A DNA stretch of 19,024 nt. Origin: DAOTXN01 sp034435435. GTDB lineage: Bacteria; Chloroflexota; Anaerolineae; S140-20. Under the pieces are notes generated by a model that worked only from the letters and a program-made list of their open reading frames with translations, did not search any database and was not told where the DNA came from. This document shows, in pieces, positions 7,224 through 13,814 of the stretch (its first letter is position 1; each line of letters begins with the position of its first letter). The stretch covers positions 1 through 19,024 of the forward strand of contig DAOTXN010000048.1 in assembly GCA_034435435.1 (NCBI GenBank). Reading direction: 5' to 3'. Both the position numbers and the translations under genes were made by a program.

Positions 7224-8533
7224 GAGATTTGATAATTCCTTAACACGTCCGCGATATGGCCGTCGGCGGCGCGCAGGGCCGGCAGGATAGGACCGATGTC
7301 CGTCTGGCGTTCGACCAGTCGCTGCACGATGGGCGAGAGGGTCTGATCGCCGATGATCACGGCCCCGATGAGATGATTGTCTTTAACCATCAGCCGTTGA
7401 CGGTTGACCGCGTGGTGATCGTGGACCACCAGCACGTCTGGAATGCCGCGCCACACCTCGCTGTCGCCGCGCGAGATGGTCAGCAAGTCCTGGTCCGGCT
7501 CGCGTCCCTGTCCGACCGCGCCGATGAGCGTAACGACCATGTCGGCCAGCCGGGTGACGTTGAGCGCCACGCCCTTGCGGTAGGCGGTGGGGAAGCCGGC
7601 CATGTTGGCGCCTGCCGCCCGTCCCTGGGCCACCGCCATCGGCCACAGCACATCGAGCTGGGATTTGCCCGTCAGCGGGTCCATCACCTGGGCCACGTCG
7701 CCGGCGGCGTAGATGCCGGGCACGCTGGTTTCCAACTGCTCGTTCACCAGGATACCCCGCTCGGTCTGGATGCCGGTGTCGCGGGTCAATTCCAGGCGGG
7801 GGCGCACACCGATGGCGACGCCCACCATCTGGCAGTCGATGACTTGCCCGGCGGTGGTTTCGACGCCGCTCAGCCTGCGCCGGCCGCGCCAGTCCGTTTT
7901 GTCGAGAATGCGCCCGATTTCGGCGTGGTGGTGGATGTGAATGCCTTCGTGGGTCAGGCGGCTTTCGACCAATTGCGACTCTTGCGGGTCGAGCACGCTG
8001 CTCCAGAACCGCTCCCCGCGCAAAAAGTAGTGGACGCGCACCTTTTGCGCCCGCAACCCTTCGACCAGTTCTAGCGCGGTGATGCCGCCGCCGACGACCA
8101 CGGCGCTCTTGGCCCGCCGGGCCAGGCGCAGGATGTGGCGCGAGTCGTCCATGTTGTCCAGGGTGACGATGCCTTCCAGGTCGGCGCCGGGGAAGGGGGG
8201 TGGAATGGCCGCCGCGCCGGTGGCGAGCAGGAGCGCATCGTAGGTGAGGCGGCGACCGTCGACCAGCGTCACTTGCCGGGTATCGGGTTGCAGGCGCACG
8301 ACTCGCCCAATGATGCGCGTCAGCCTCAGGCGGTCCAGGTCTTTCTGCGTACGAGGGAAAAGCTGGTGTTCGGGCAGCTCGTTGGTCAGCACGTAGGCCA
8401 GGCCGGGGCGGCTGTAGTAACCATGCGGCTCTTCGGTGATCAGCGTGATATTGGCGTCCGGGCGGTGTTGCCGGATCGTTTCGGCGGCGCTCAGGCCGGC
8501 GGCGCCCATGCCGACGATAAGATAACGGGTCAA
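7220..8533 (-). CDS. FAD-dependent NAD(P)-disulfide-type oxidoreductase
   Basis: 437 residues from TTG at 8533, chosen because GGAG lies 7 nt upstream and the FAD-binding motif then starts at residue 5 (YLIVGMGAAGLSAAE). The ATG at 8572 would overlap the ferredoxin gene by 29 nt and add 13 unlikely residues. Motifs in order: GMGAAG for FAD, GYYSRPGLAY near the flavin, LLLATGAAA, a second Rossmann motif VVVGGGITALELVE for NAD(P), and IYAAGDVAQ. There is no CxxC redox disulfide, so it fits the rubredoxin-reductase/NirB-N-terminal/AIF-like branch rather than glutathione reductase. There is no siroheme or Fe-S part, so it is not a nitrite reductase. With the ferredoxin immediately upstream it probably moves electrons between NAD(P)H and the [4Fe-4S] protein or the membrane b-type cytochrome. 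Direction of flow is unknown. Confidence 0.85.
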   Translation of the reverse strand: MTRYLIVGMGAAGLSAAETIRQHRPDANITLITEEPHGYYSRPGLAYVLTNELPEHQLFPRTQKDLDRLRLTRIIGRVVRLQPDTRQVTLVDGRRLTYDALLLATGAAAIPPPFPGADLEGIVTLDNMDDSRHILRLARRAKSAVVVGGGITALELVEGLRAQKVRVHYFLRGERFWSSVLDPQESQLVESRLTHEGIHIHHHAEIGRILDKTDWRGRRRLSGVETTAGQVIDCQMVGVAIGVRPRLELTRDTGIQTERGILVNEQLETSVPGIYAAGDVAQVMDPLTGKSQLDVLWPMAVAQGRAAGANMAGFPTAYRKGVALNVTRLADMVVTLIGAVGQGREPDQDLLTISRGDSEVWRGIPDVLVVHDHHAVNRQRLMVKDNHLIGAVIIGDQTLSPIVQRLVERQTDIGPILPALRAADGHIADVLRNYQIS

Positions 8534-8543
8534 GGCGTAACTC

Positions 8544-8798
8544 CTACGTAGGCCAGGATGGCAGCGGCGCAAAGCTCAACACGCCCCGCGGGCAGCGGGC
8601 CACACACTCGCCGCAAGTAATGCAATGGCTGTCGTGCACCGGCTGGCCGCGCCAGGCGTGGGCGCGCACGTCGATGCCCAACGGGCAATTGTACGAGCAG
8701 ATGCCGCACTGCACGCAGCGGGCTGCGTCAGATACGACGTAACCGGCTGCCAGGGCCTCACCCCGGCGTTTTTCCTGGTCGAACAGTCGGGTCAACAC
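8544..8798 (-). CDS. 2x[4Fe-4S] ferredoxin-like protein
   Basis: 84 residues, GTG start with GGAG 13 nt upstream (slightly long spacing). Two complete cluster motifs are visible: CVQCGICSYNCP (C28, C31, C34, C38) and CITCGECVARCP (C59, C62, C65, C69), with a 20-residue spacer. There is no signal peptide, so it should be cytoplasmic. It is the first gene of the cluster and its stop lies 10 nt before the TTG of the FAD oxidoreductase, whose Shine-Dalgarno overlaps this region, so the two are probably translated together. Likely role: electron carrier between the flavoprotein and the cytochrome b-like membrane subunit. Confidence 0.88.
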   Translation of the reverse strand: MLTRLFDQEKRRGEALAAGYVVSDAARCVQCGICSYNCPLGIDVRAHAWRGQPVHDSHCITCGECVARCPRGVLSFAPLPSWPT

Positions 8799-8890
8799 AG
8801 CGCGTCAGTTTCTCCTCTCACGATTATAGGCCGATTTCCCGAGCAGGCAAGGCGCTGCGGACGGCGCCGAAATCGGGCCAAGCTCATCTT

Positions 8891-8920
8891 TACACGTCGC
8901 GCTGGCGGCGAAAAGGTTAC
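8891..8920 (-). promoter_or_regulatory. Bipartite promoter-like motif, copy A (ferredoxin-cytochrome cluster)
   Basis: On the minus strand: GTAACC (8920-8915), 18 nt beginning TTTTC and ending GCGA, then CGTGTA (8896-8891). The predicted start of transcription near 8883 would give a leader of about 85 nt before the ferredoxin GTG. The rest of the 190-nt gap between the ferredoxin start and the hicB stop shows a TAAAAT at 8949-8944 without a convincing -35, and no other gene. Confidence 0.55.
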
Positions 8921-8988
8921 GCAGGCATGGCCCAAATGGGCTAATTTTACTGGACAAATCAAAGTGCCGGGGGCGTTGAGGATTGGGA

Positions 8989-9285
8989 TCACGCAAGCTG
9001 GATATAGGTTGCCAGTTCTTTTCTCATCTCCAGTTGCTCAAATACACTGAGGGGGATCTCCAGACGGACCGTGGGTTCAGGAATCGGCTTACCTTTTTCC
9101 CAAAGAATTTCCAGAATGGTTTCTTTGACCCCTTCAAGCTCGTCGAGGGCCGCGTCGGCTGTTGTGCCATAGGCGGCGCAACCTTTTAATAGGGGGATTT
9201 CGGCGCAGTATATCCCATCTGGCAGCTTGCGAATGGTAGTCGGGTACTCCAGTTGCAAATAGTAGCCAAGGTCTTTACGCTCCAT
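8989..9285 (-). CDS. hicB: HicB-family antitoxin
   Basis: 98 residues, ATG with AGGA about 11 nt upstream. The core (YLQLEYPTTIRKLPDGIYCAEIPLLKGCAAYGTTADAALDELEGVKETILEILWEKGKPIPEP) has the HicB pattern: a beta strand ending in an aromatic/acidic pair, L.GC...G.T..EAL.., then a helix and IPEP. The protein is expected to bind and neutralise HicA. The C-terminal part (VRLEIPLSVFEQLE) is short, so a full DNA-binding domain is uncertain. It starts 6 nt after the hicA stop, in the usual hicA-hicB order. Base composition is less GC-rich than the flanking genes by eye, consistent with horizontal gain. Confidence 0.8.
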   Translation of the reverse strand: MERKDLGYYLQLEYPTTIRKLPDGIYCAEIPLLKGCAAYGTTADAALDELEGVKETILEILWEKGKPIPEPTVRLEIPLSVFEQLEMRKELATYIQLA

Positions 9286-9291
9286 AAGTGA

Positions 9292-9555
9292 TCATTCCTT
9301 TTGTCCGTATCCCAGCGTATCTAGAGCAGCCCATGCGTTACGCACTTGATAATCGGGCAAGATATCATTCTTGCCGTGAGTCACCAAAACTACTACCGTA
9401 TCCAGATCATCGTGATAGAACACATAGTGGCGGGTGCCACGGCGGGATTGGCGTATTTCAAAACCTGCACCTTGCAGGACGGCTGCCAGGTCATTGAATC
9501 GCACTTGTTTTGGGTTGGCCCGGATCTTTGCCAGTTGCCTTCGTTTTCTGGTCAC
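9292..9555 (-). CDS. hicA: HicA-family mRNA interferase toxin
   Basis: 87 residues, GTG start with no clear Shine-Dalgarno. The fold signature is a small dsRBD-like domain: NPKQVRFNDLAAVLQGAGFE, then RRGTRHYVF with the probable catalytic H43, and VVVLVTHGKNDILPDYQVRNAWAAL. In most relatives the motif reads G-S-H; here it is G-T-R-H, a small deviation whose effect is unknown. HicA toxins cleave mRNA in the ribosome context, and HicB neutralises them. It is first in a two-gene operon with hicB and has its own sigma70-like promoter (9585-9614). Confidence 0.8.
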   Translation of the reverse strand: MTRKRRQLAKIRANPKQVRFNDLAAVLQGAGFEIRQSRRGTRHYVFYHDDLDTVVVLVTHGKNDILPDYQVRNAWAALDTLGYGQKE

Positions 9556-9584
9556 GTCTGCTCGAGGTGTCGCAATCTGTGCAG

Positions 9585-9614
9585 ATTATATCATGGGGGC
9601 GCTGGAGGGGACAA
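9585..9614 (-). promoter_or_regulatory. Sigma70-like promoter for hicAB
   Basis: On the minus strand TTGTCC (9614-9609), an 18-nt spacer and a perfect TATAAT (9590-9585). Transcription would start near 9578, about 23 nt before the hicA GTG. The interrupted palindrome TCTGCACAGA just after the -10 could be an autoregulatory operator, but this is speculative. Confidence 0.6.
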
Positions 9615-9742
9615 GAGGCCGGAATAGCTATGAAAAATCGGCTAAACACCGGCATAGTCAAATCAATCTCAAACAAGCTCTTAACGACTTTTGAACACGC
9701 CGGTGCTATCCTATCAGCAAATCTAAAATTGAGGAGAATAAA

Positions 9743-10333
9743 ATGTTCAAGAAACTGTTGATGAGTGTAGTGGTGCTGGCGGCGCTCTGGCTGGGCGTGA
9801 CCGGCGTGGTGTTTGCCCAAAATCCCACCCCGCGCTTCGACGGCGCGTGCCCTTACGGCGGCGCATGCGGCGGCGCTGGGATGGGCGGTCACATGATGGG
9901 CGGCTATGGTTATCAGGGCGCGCTGCCAGAGCTGCTGGCCGAGGCGCTGGACATGACCGTAGACGAGCTGGTCGCTGCGTTGTCCGACGGGCAGACCGTG
10001 GCCGAGCTGGCCGAGGCCCAGGGTCTCGATCTGGCGGATGTGGCGGCGGCGGTCGTCGCTCCCCACGTCGAACGGGTGCAGCAGGCCGTGGCCGACGGCT
10101 ATCTGACCCAGGAGCAAGCGGACTGGATGATCGAAGAGATGACCGAGCACATGGCCTACCGGCTGGAGAATTTCGGCCTGGGACAGGGCGGTTTTGGCGG
10201 CGGCGGCTGCGGGATGACGGGCGGCGGCTCCTTCGGCAACTCGCGCGGCAGTACGCGCGGCGGCATGATGGGCGGGCGCGGGGGCGGCGATAACTCTGCC
10301 CCACGCTGGTCGGCCCCGGCTCCCACGTCGTAA
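9743..10333 (+). CDS. Secreted Gly/Met-rich protein with DUF2680-like helical core
   Basis: 196 residues, ATG with GAGGAG about 8 nt upstream. The signal peptide is MFKKLLMSVVVLAALW...VVFA, likely cut near residue 25. The mature start is rich in possible metal ligands: C36, C42, M47, H50, M51, M52. Residues 61-140 form a helical region (LLAEALDMTVDELVAALSDG, then LTQEQADWMIEEMTEHM) resembling DUF2680-type proteins of Chloroflexota and Firmicutes. The tail is Gly/Met/Arg-rich with C156, M158, M175 and M176. It lies about 100 nt upstream of a two-component system whose sensor is also Met-rich, so it may be a target or accessory of that system. A role in periplasm-side metal binding is inferred, not shown. 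Confidence 0.75.
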   Translation: MFKKLLMSVVVLAALWLGVTGVVFAQNPTPRFDGACPYGGACGGAGMGGHMMGGYGYQGALPELLAEALDMTVDELVAALSDGQTVAELAEAQGLDLADVAAAVVAPHVERVQQAVADGYLTQEQADWMIEEMTEHMAYRLENFGLGQGGFGGGGCGMTGGGSFGNSRGSTRGGMMGGRGGGDNSAPRWSAPAPTS

Positions 10334-10348
10334 CCGGAACAAGATTCA

Positions 10349-10416
10349 ACCGCTGAGACGCTAAAGACGCGGAGATTGCTCTCTCCGTGTCTTTTGTGTC
10401 TGGGTGTCTTTGTGGT
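10349..10416. repeat. Imperfect inverted repeat of the GCAGAGACGCAGAG family
   Basis: The left arm (10349-10375, ACCGCTGAGACGCTAAAGAC...) and right arm (10382-10416, ...GTCTTTGTGGT) are related as inverted copies with an 8-nt length difference and several G/A differences that become G-U pairs in RNA. It lies between the secreted protein gene and the regulator and could terminate or insulate the first transcript. Its right arm overlaps the predicted promoter of the regulator. It resembles the larger element at 12645-12778. Confidence 0.55.
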
Positions 10417-10421
10417 AAAAT
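10394..10421 (+). promoter_or_regulatory. Extended -10 promoter of the OmpR-type regulator, probably leaderless
   Basis: TGGTAAAAT (10413-10421) matches the extended -10 pattern TGnTATAAT with one change; TTGTGT at 10394-10399 is a weak -35 with a 16-nt spacer. The expected transcription start, about 7 nt beyond, falls on or next to the A of the ATG at 10429. No Shine-Dalgarno precedes this ATG, which agrees with a leaderless mRNA. Confidence 0.5.
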
Positions 10422-10428
10422 CCCATTG

Positions 10429-11121
10429 ATGAAAGTGTTAATCGTAGACGACGAACCGCGCATCGTGGACGGGGTGCGCAAATATTTCGAGCAGGCCGGG
10501 TTTGACGTGCTGGCTGCTTACGATGGGCCGGCTGGGCTGGCGACGGCCCGCCGCGAGCGGCCCGACCTGATCGTGCTGGACTTGATGCTGCCCGGCATGG
10601 ATGGGCTGGACGTGTGCCGCGAGCTGCGCCGCGAGTCCAACGTGCCCATTATCATGCTCACCGCCCGCGTCGAAGAGACCGACAAGCTGATTGGGTTGGA
10701 GTTGGGCGCCGACGATTACCTCACCAAGCCCTTCAGCCCGCGCGAATTGGTGGCCCGCGCCCGCGCCGTGCTGCGCCGGACGCAAATGCCCCCCACCGCT
10801 GCCGCGACGCAAACCTATCGCTTTGGCGACGTCGTGTTTGACGTGGCGGCGCAGCAATGCCTCGTGGATGGCGCGAGTGTGCCGCTCACGCCCACCGAGT
10901 TCAGCCTGCTGCAGGTGCTGGTGCAGCACCCGGGGCAGGTGCTCAGTCGCGCCCAATTGCTGGATGCGGCCCACCTGGGCTATTTCGACGGCGTCGAGCG
11001 CACGGTGGACGTGCACGTTCACAACCTGCGCCGCAAGCTGGAGGCCGACCCCGCCAACCCGCGCCACATCCTGACCGCCTTTGGCGCGGGTTATCGTTTT
11101 AGTTTTGGACGGGACGAATGA
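10429..11121 (+). CDS. OmpR/PhoB-family response regulator
   Basis: 230 residues from MKVLIVDDEPRI; a longer frame from 10387 adds 14 residues that break the normal receiver start. Receiver domain: D7/D8, phospho-acceptor D51 (VLDLMLPGMDG), T78 and K100 (YLTKPF). A winged-helix trans_reg_C domain follows from about 130 (FGDVVFDVAAQ...LTPTEFSLLQVLVQHPGQVLSR...VDVHVHNLRRKL...GAGYRF). It acts as a DNA-binding transcription factor activated by the kinase whose ATG overlaps its stop (ATGA). The nearby secreted Met-rich protein gene is a possible target. Confidence 0.93.
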   Translation: MKVLIVDDEPRIVDGVRKYFEQAGFDVLAAYDGPAGLATARRERPDLIVLDLMLPGMDGLDVCRELRRESNVPIIMLTARVEETDKLIGLELGADDYLTKPFSPRELVARARAVLRRTQMPPTAAATQTYRFGDVVFDVAAQQCLVDGASVPLTPTEFSLLQVLVQHPGQVLSRAQLLDAAHLGYFDGVERTVDVHVHNLRRKLEADPANPRHILTAFGAGYRFSFGRDE

Positions 11122-12536
11122 AGACCAGTCTGCGCGCCCGCTTGACCTTGAGTTTTCTGCTCGTCATCGTGGCGACGGCGGGACTGGTGGCGCTGCTGGC
11201 TAACCGCATCACCGCCGAGCGTTTTACCGTGTATGTCTCTAACGCCGGACAGATACAGGCCCGCGTGTTGGCGCCGCTGTTTGCCGATTACTACGCCCAG
11301 GTGGGCAACTGGGCCGGGGTCGAGGCGCTGCTGGCAGACAGCGCCGACACGCCGGGCGGGATGATGGGGCGCGGGCGGCGCGGCAATGGCATGATGATGG
11401 GGTCCATGCAGAGCATGATGCAATCCGGGCACGAGCGCCTGTTGCTGGCCGATGCTTTTGGAAAAGTCATCGCCGATAGCGCCGGACAATCCAACGGGGC
11501 GCAGTTGTCAGCCGCCGACCTGGCCAAAGGGGCCCCCATCGTGGTCGGCGACCGGCAGGTAGGCACGCTCGTGGTGGCCTCGGGCCTGGGGACGCTCACC
11601 TCGGACCAGAGCGCGTTTTTGCGCCAGATCAACGGGCTGATGATCCTGGCGGCGCTAGGGGCGGGCATCGCCGTGCTGCTGGTGGGAGCCTGGCAGGCCC
11701 GGCGCATCGTGGCCCCGGTGCGGGCGCTGGCCGCCGCGGCCCATCGCATTGCCGCCGGCGACCTATCGCAGCGCATTCCGGTGGCGTCGGACGACGAACT
11801 GGGTGAGATGGCGGCGGCCTTTAACACCATGGCCGCGCAGTTGGAGCAGCAGCACGAACTGCGCCGGCGGGCCATGGCCGACATTGCGCACGAGCTACGC
11901 ACGCCGCTCAGTGTGCTGCGCATTGACCTGGAAAGCATCGAGGACGGGTTGACCGAGCCGAGCCCGCAGGTCGTCGCCCGCCTGCAGGATGAGGTGGCGC
12001 TGCTGAACCGCCTGGTCGAGGACCTGCGCATGCTTTCGCTGGCCGAGGCGGGCGAGCTGCACATGGACATCGAGCCGCTAGATGTGGGTGAGCTGGTTCA
12101 ATCCACGCTCGAGCGGGTCAACGGCGCTGCGCGGGAAAAGGGCGTCGCGCTGTCGGCCGACCTGGCCCAGCCTTTATCGCCCGTCGCGGGCGACCGACAG
12201 CGCCTGACCCAGGTATTGCTCAATCTGCTGTCAAACGCGCTGCGCCACACGCTGGCGGGCGGGCAGATTCTGGTTCGGGCGCGCCAGACCGGCGGTGAAG
12301 TCCAGGTAAGCGTGCTGGACAACGGGGAGGGCATTCCCCCCGCCGAGCTGCCCCACGTGTTTGAGCGATTCTACCGCGCCGACCGCGCCCGCAGCCGCGA
12401 AGCTGGGGGAACTGGTTTGGGCCTGACCATCGCCCGCAGCCTGGTGCAGGCCCACGGCGGGCGTATCTGGGCTGAGAACGCCGAGGGACAGGGCAGCGTC
12501 TTCATCTTCACGTTGCCGGTACGGTCCGACCTGTGA
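11118..12536 (+). CDS. Membrane sensor histidine kinase with Met-rich sensor region
   Basis: 472 residues; the ATG overlaps the regulator stop (ATGA). TM1 is about 9-29 and TM2 about 172-192; between them is an extracytoplasmic sensor of about 140 residues. Residues 82-101 contain eight methionines (GMMGRGRRGNGMMMGSMQSM and onward), followed by H105. Then come a HAMP domain (about 193-245), HisKA with phospho-acceptor H258 (MADIAHELRTPLS), and HATPase_c with the N box LLNLLSNALRH, G1 VLDNGEGIP, F box FERFYRADRA and G2 GGTGLGLTIA. The general type is that of CusS/BaeS-like envelope stress kinases. The Met cluster suggests Cu(I) or Ag(I) sensing, but this is inference. Confidence 0.93.
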   Translation: MKTSLRARLTLSFLLVIVATAGLVALLANRITAERFTVYVSNAGQIQARVLAPLFADYYAQVGNWAGVEALLADSADTPGGMMGRGRRGNGMMMGSMQSMMQSGHERLLLADAFGKVIADSAGQSNGAQLSAADLAKGAPIVVGDRQVGTLVVASGLGTLTSDQSAFLRQINGLMILAALGAGIAVLLVGAWQARRIVAPVRALAAAAHRIAAGDLSQRIPVASDDELGEMAAAFNTMAAQLEQQHELRRRAMADIAHELRTPLSVLRIDLESIEDGLTEPSPQVVARLQDEVALLNRLVEDLRMLSLAEAGELHMDIEPLDVGELVQSTLERVNGAAREKGVALSADLAQPLSPVAGDRQRLTQVLLNLLSNALRHTLAGGQILVRARQTGGEVQVSVLDNGEGIPPAELPHVFERFYRADRARSREAGGTGLGLTIARSLVQAHGGRIWAENAEGQGSVFIFTLPVRSDL

Positions 12537-12836
12537 AGGATGCGCCGCCCGCGCTCATCGCATAGTCAGCGCACCACAACGCCAGGACCCAGTGAGAGTT
12601 CTCGGAAAGTGGTTGCTGTGGGACACAATAACGAATCCTTTTTAACCGCAGAGGCGCAGAGAACGCGGAGAAGAATTTAGGCAAAGGCCAGCTTGAAGAT
12701 GTGGCCCCCATCACGGCTGGAACGCGAATCATTTTAGGGTCAATCTCAAAAACTCTGCGTTCTCTGCGTCTCTGCGGTAGACGCAGATCGTCCCCTTTTT
12801 TCAGCAGAGTCTCTGATTGAAAGGGAAGGTGCTAGG
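12537..12836. other. 300-nt gene-free stretch holding a large inverted repeat
   Basis: No credible reading frame. The first 108 nt after the kinase stop show nothing recognisable. The inverted repeat at 12645-12778 fills the centre, and the last bases carry AAGGGAAGG, the probable ribosome binding site of the hydrolase that starts at 12837. No good promoter for the downstream genes could be identified. Confidence 0.6.
12645..12778. repeat. 26-bp inverted repeat enclosing an inner hairpin (GCAGAGACGCAGAG family)
   Basis: The left arm 12645-12670 (ACCGCAGAGGCGCAGAGAAC...) and the right arm 12753-12778 (CTCTGCGTTCTCTGCGTCTC...) match at 24 of 26 positions, and both mismatches would be G-U pairs in a plus-strand RNA, so all 26 could pair. 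The 82-nt centre contains a nested hairpin, CCAGC (12688-12692) with GCTGG (12716-12720), and GATG/CATC inside it. From memory, arms like these are dispersed in many bacterial genomes. It may be a miniature mobile element or a structured RNA. Confidence 0.75.
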
Positions 12837-13814
12837 TTGACGTCCAGTTCGCTACCGGTTTCAGACCATTTCGTGCTCCACCCCCTGGCCGACGGCGCCT
12901 ATGCGGCCGTCGCTACCGACGTCGGCGCGGCCTACAGCAACGCCGCCATCGTTGACCTGGGCGGCCAAACTCTGATCCTGGACACTTTTGAGTCGCCGCT
13001 GGCCGCCGCGGACTTGCGGGTCGCCGCCGAGCATCTCACCGGCCGGGCCGCGACGTGCGTCATCATCAGCCACGCCCACGCCGATCACTGGCTGGGCAAC
13101 CAGGTCTTTGCCGGCCATGCGCCCATCCTCGCCACGCACGATACGCGCGCGTTGATGCCCGAAATGGTGGATGATGTGCGACAGTGGCAAGCCGACCCCG
13201 CCGAGTTGCAGGCCTACCTGCGCGAGAATGAGACGGCGCTGGCGGCCGCCGCCGACCCCCGCAGGCGGGCGTCGCTGCAACGCGCCATCGCCCGGACGCG
13301 CTACCTGCTGGCGGCGCTGCCAGGCTTGAAATTGTGTCTCCCCACCCAGACCTTCAAGAACAGCATGATCTTTTATGGCGACCGGCGCACGGCCGAGGTG
13401 CACACCTGGAACGGCGGACATACGGCCAGCGACGCCTACCTGGCGCTGCCCGCGGACAAAGTGATCGTGTTGGGTGATTTGGGCTTTTTCCAATGCCAGC
13501 CCTTCATGCCCTACGGCGACCCGCCCACGTGGATAGCGTTGCTGGACAAGCTGGCGGCCACCGACGTTGAAACGTTTGTGCCCGGTCACGGACCGTTGGG
13601 GACCAAGACCGATCTGGCTTTGCAGCGTGAATACCTCGCACTGCTGCCCGAGCAGGTCGGGCAGGTGGTCGCCGCCGGCGGGACGGAAGATGACGCACTT
13701 GACATCGGGATGCCCGCACAGTTCGAGCCGTGGCTGACGGGCGGCATGGCGCGTTTCGAGGCCAATGTGCGGTCCGTGTATCAACGCCTGACGGCAGAGG
13801 AGCGCAACAGGTGA
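12837..13814 (+). CDS. Metallo-beta-lactamase-fold hydrolase
   Basis: 325 residues from TTG, chosen because AAGGGAAGG lies about 8 nt upstream and no in-frame ATG exists near. The zinc motif HxHxDH is intact (SHAHADHWLGN: H79, H81, D83, H84), and the further ligands appear as H195 (GGHTASD), D213 (LGDLGF) and H251 (PGHGP), so both metal sites look complete. No signal peptide is evident, so it is probably cytoplasmic. A helical insert (about 105-160) separates the motif from the second half. It is a general hydrolase of this superfamily; the substrate (lactone, thioester, phosphodiester or other) cannot be told. Its TGA overlaps the GTG of the sensor kinase (GTGA), indicating coupled translation and perhaps a shared signal. 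Confidence 0.85.
   Translation: MTSSSLPVSDHFVLHPLADGAYAAVATDVGAAYSNAAIVDLGGQTLILDTFESPLAAADLRVAAEHLTGRAATCVIISHAHADHWLGNQVFAGHAPILATHDTRALMPEMVDDVRQWQADPAELQAYLRENETALAAAADPRRRASLQRAIARTRYLLAALPGLKLCLPTQTFKNSMIFYGDRRTAEVHTWNGGHTASDAYLALPADKVIVLGDLGFFQCQPFMPYGDPPTWIALLDKLAATDVETFVPGHGPLGTKTDLALQREYLALLPEQVGQVVAAGGTEDDALDIGMPAQFEPWLTGGMARFEANVRSVYQRLTAEERNR

Noticed and set aside
7220..8533. Assimilatory nitrite reductase large subunit
   Set aside because: Only the FAD/NAD(P) part is present; the siroheme/Fe-S domains of such enzymes are missing and the neighbours are multiheme cytochromes.
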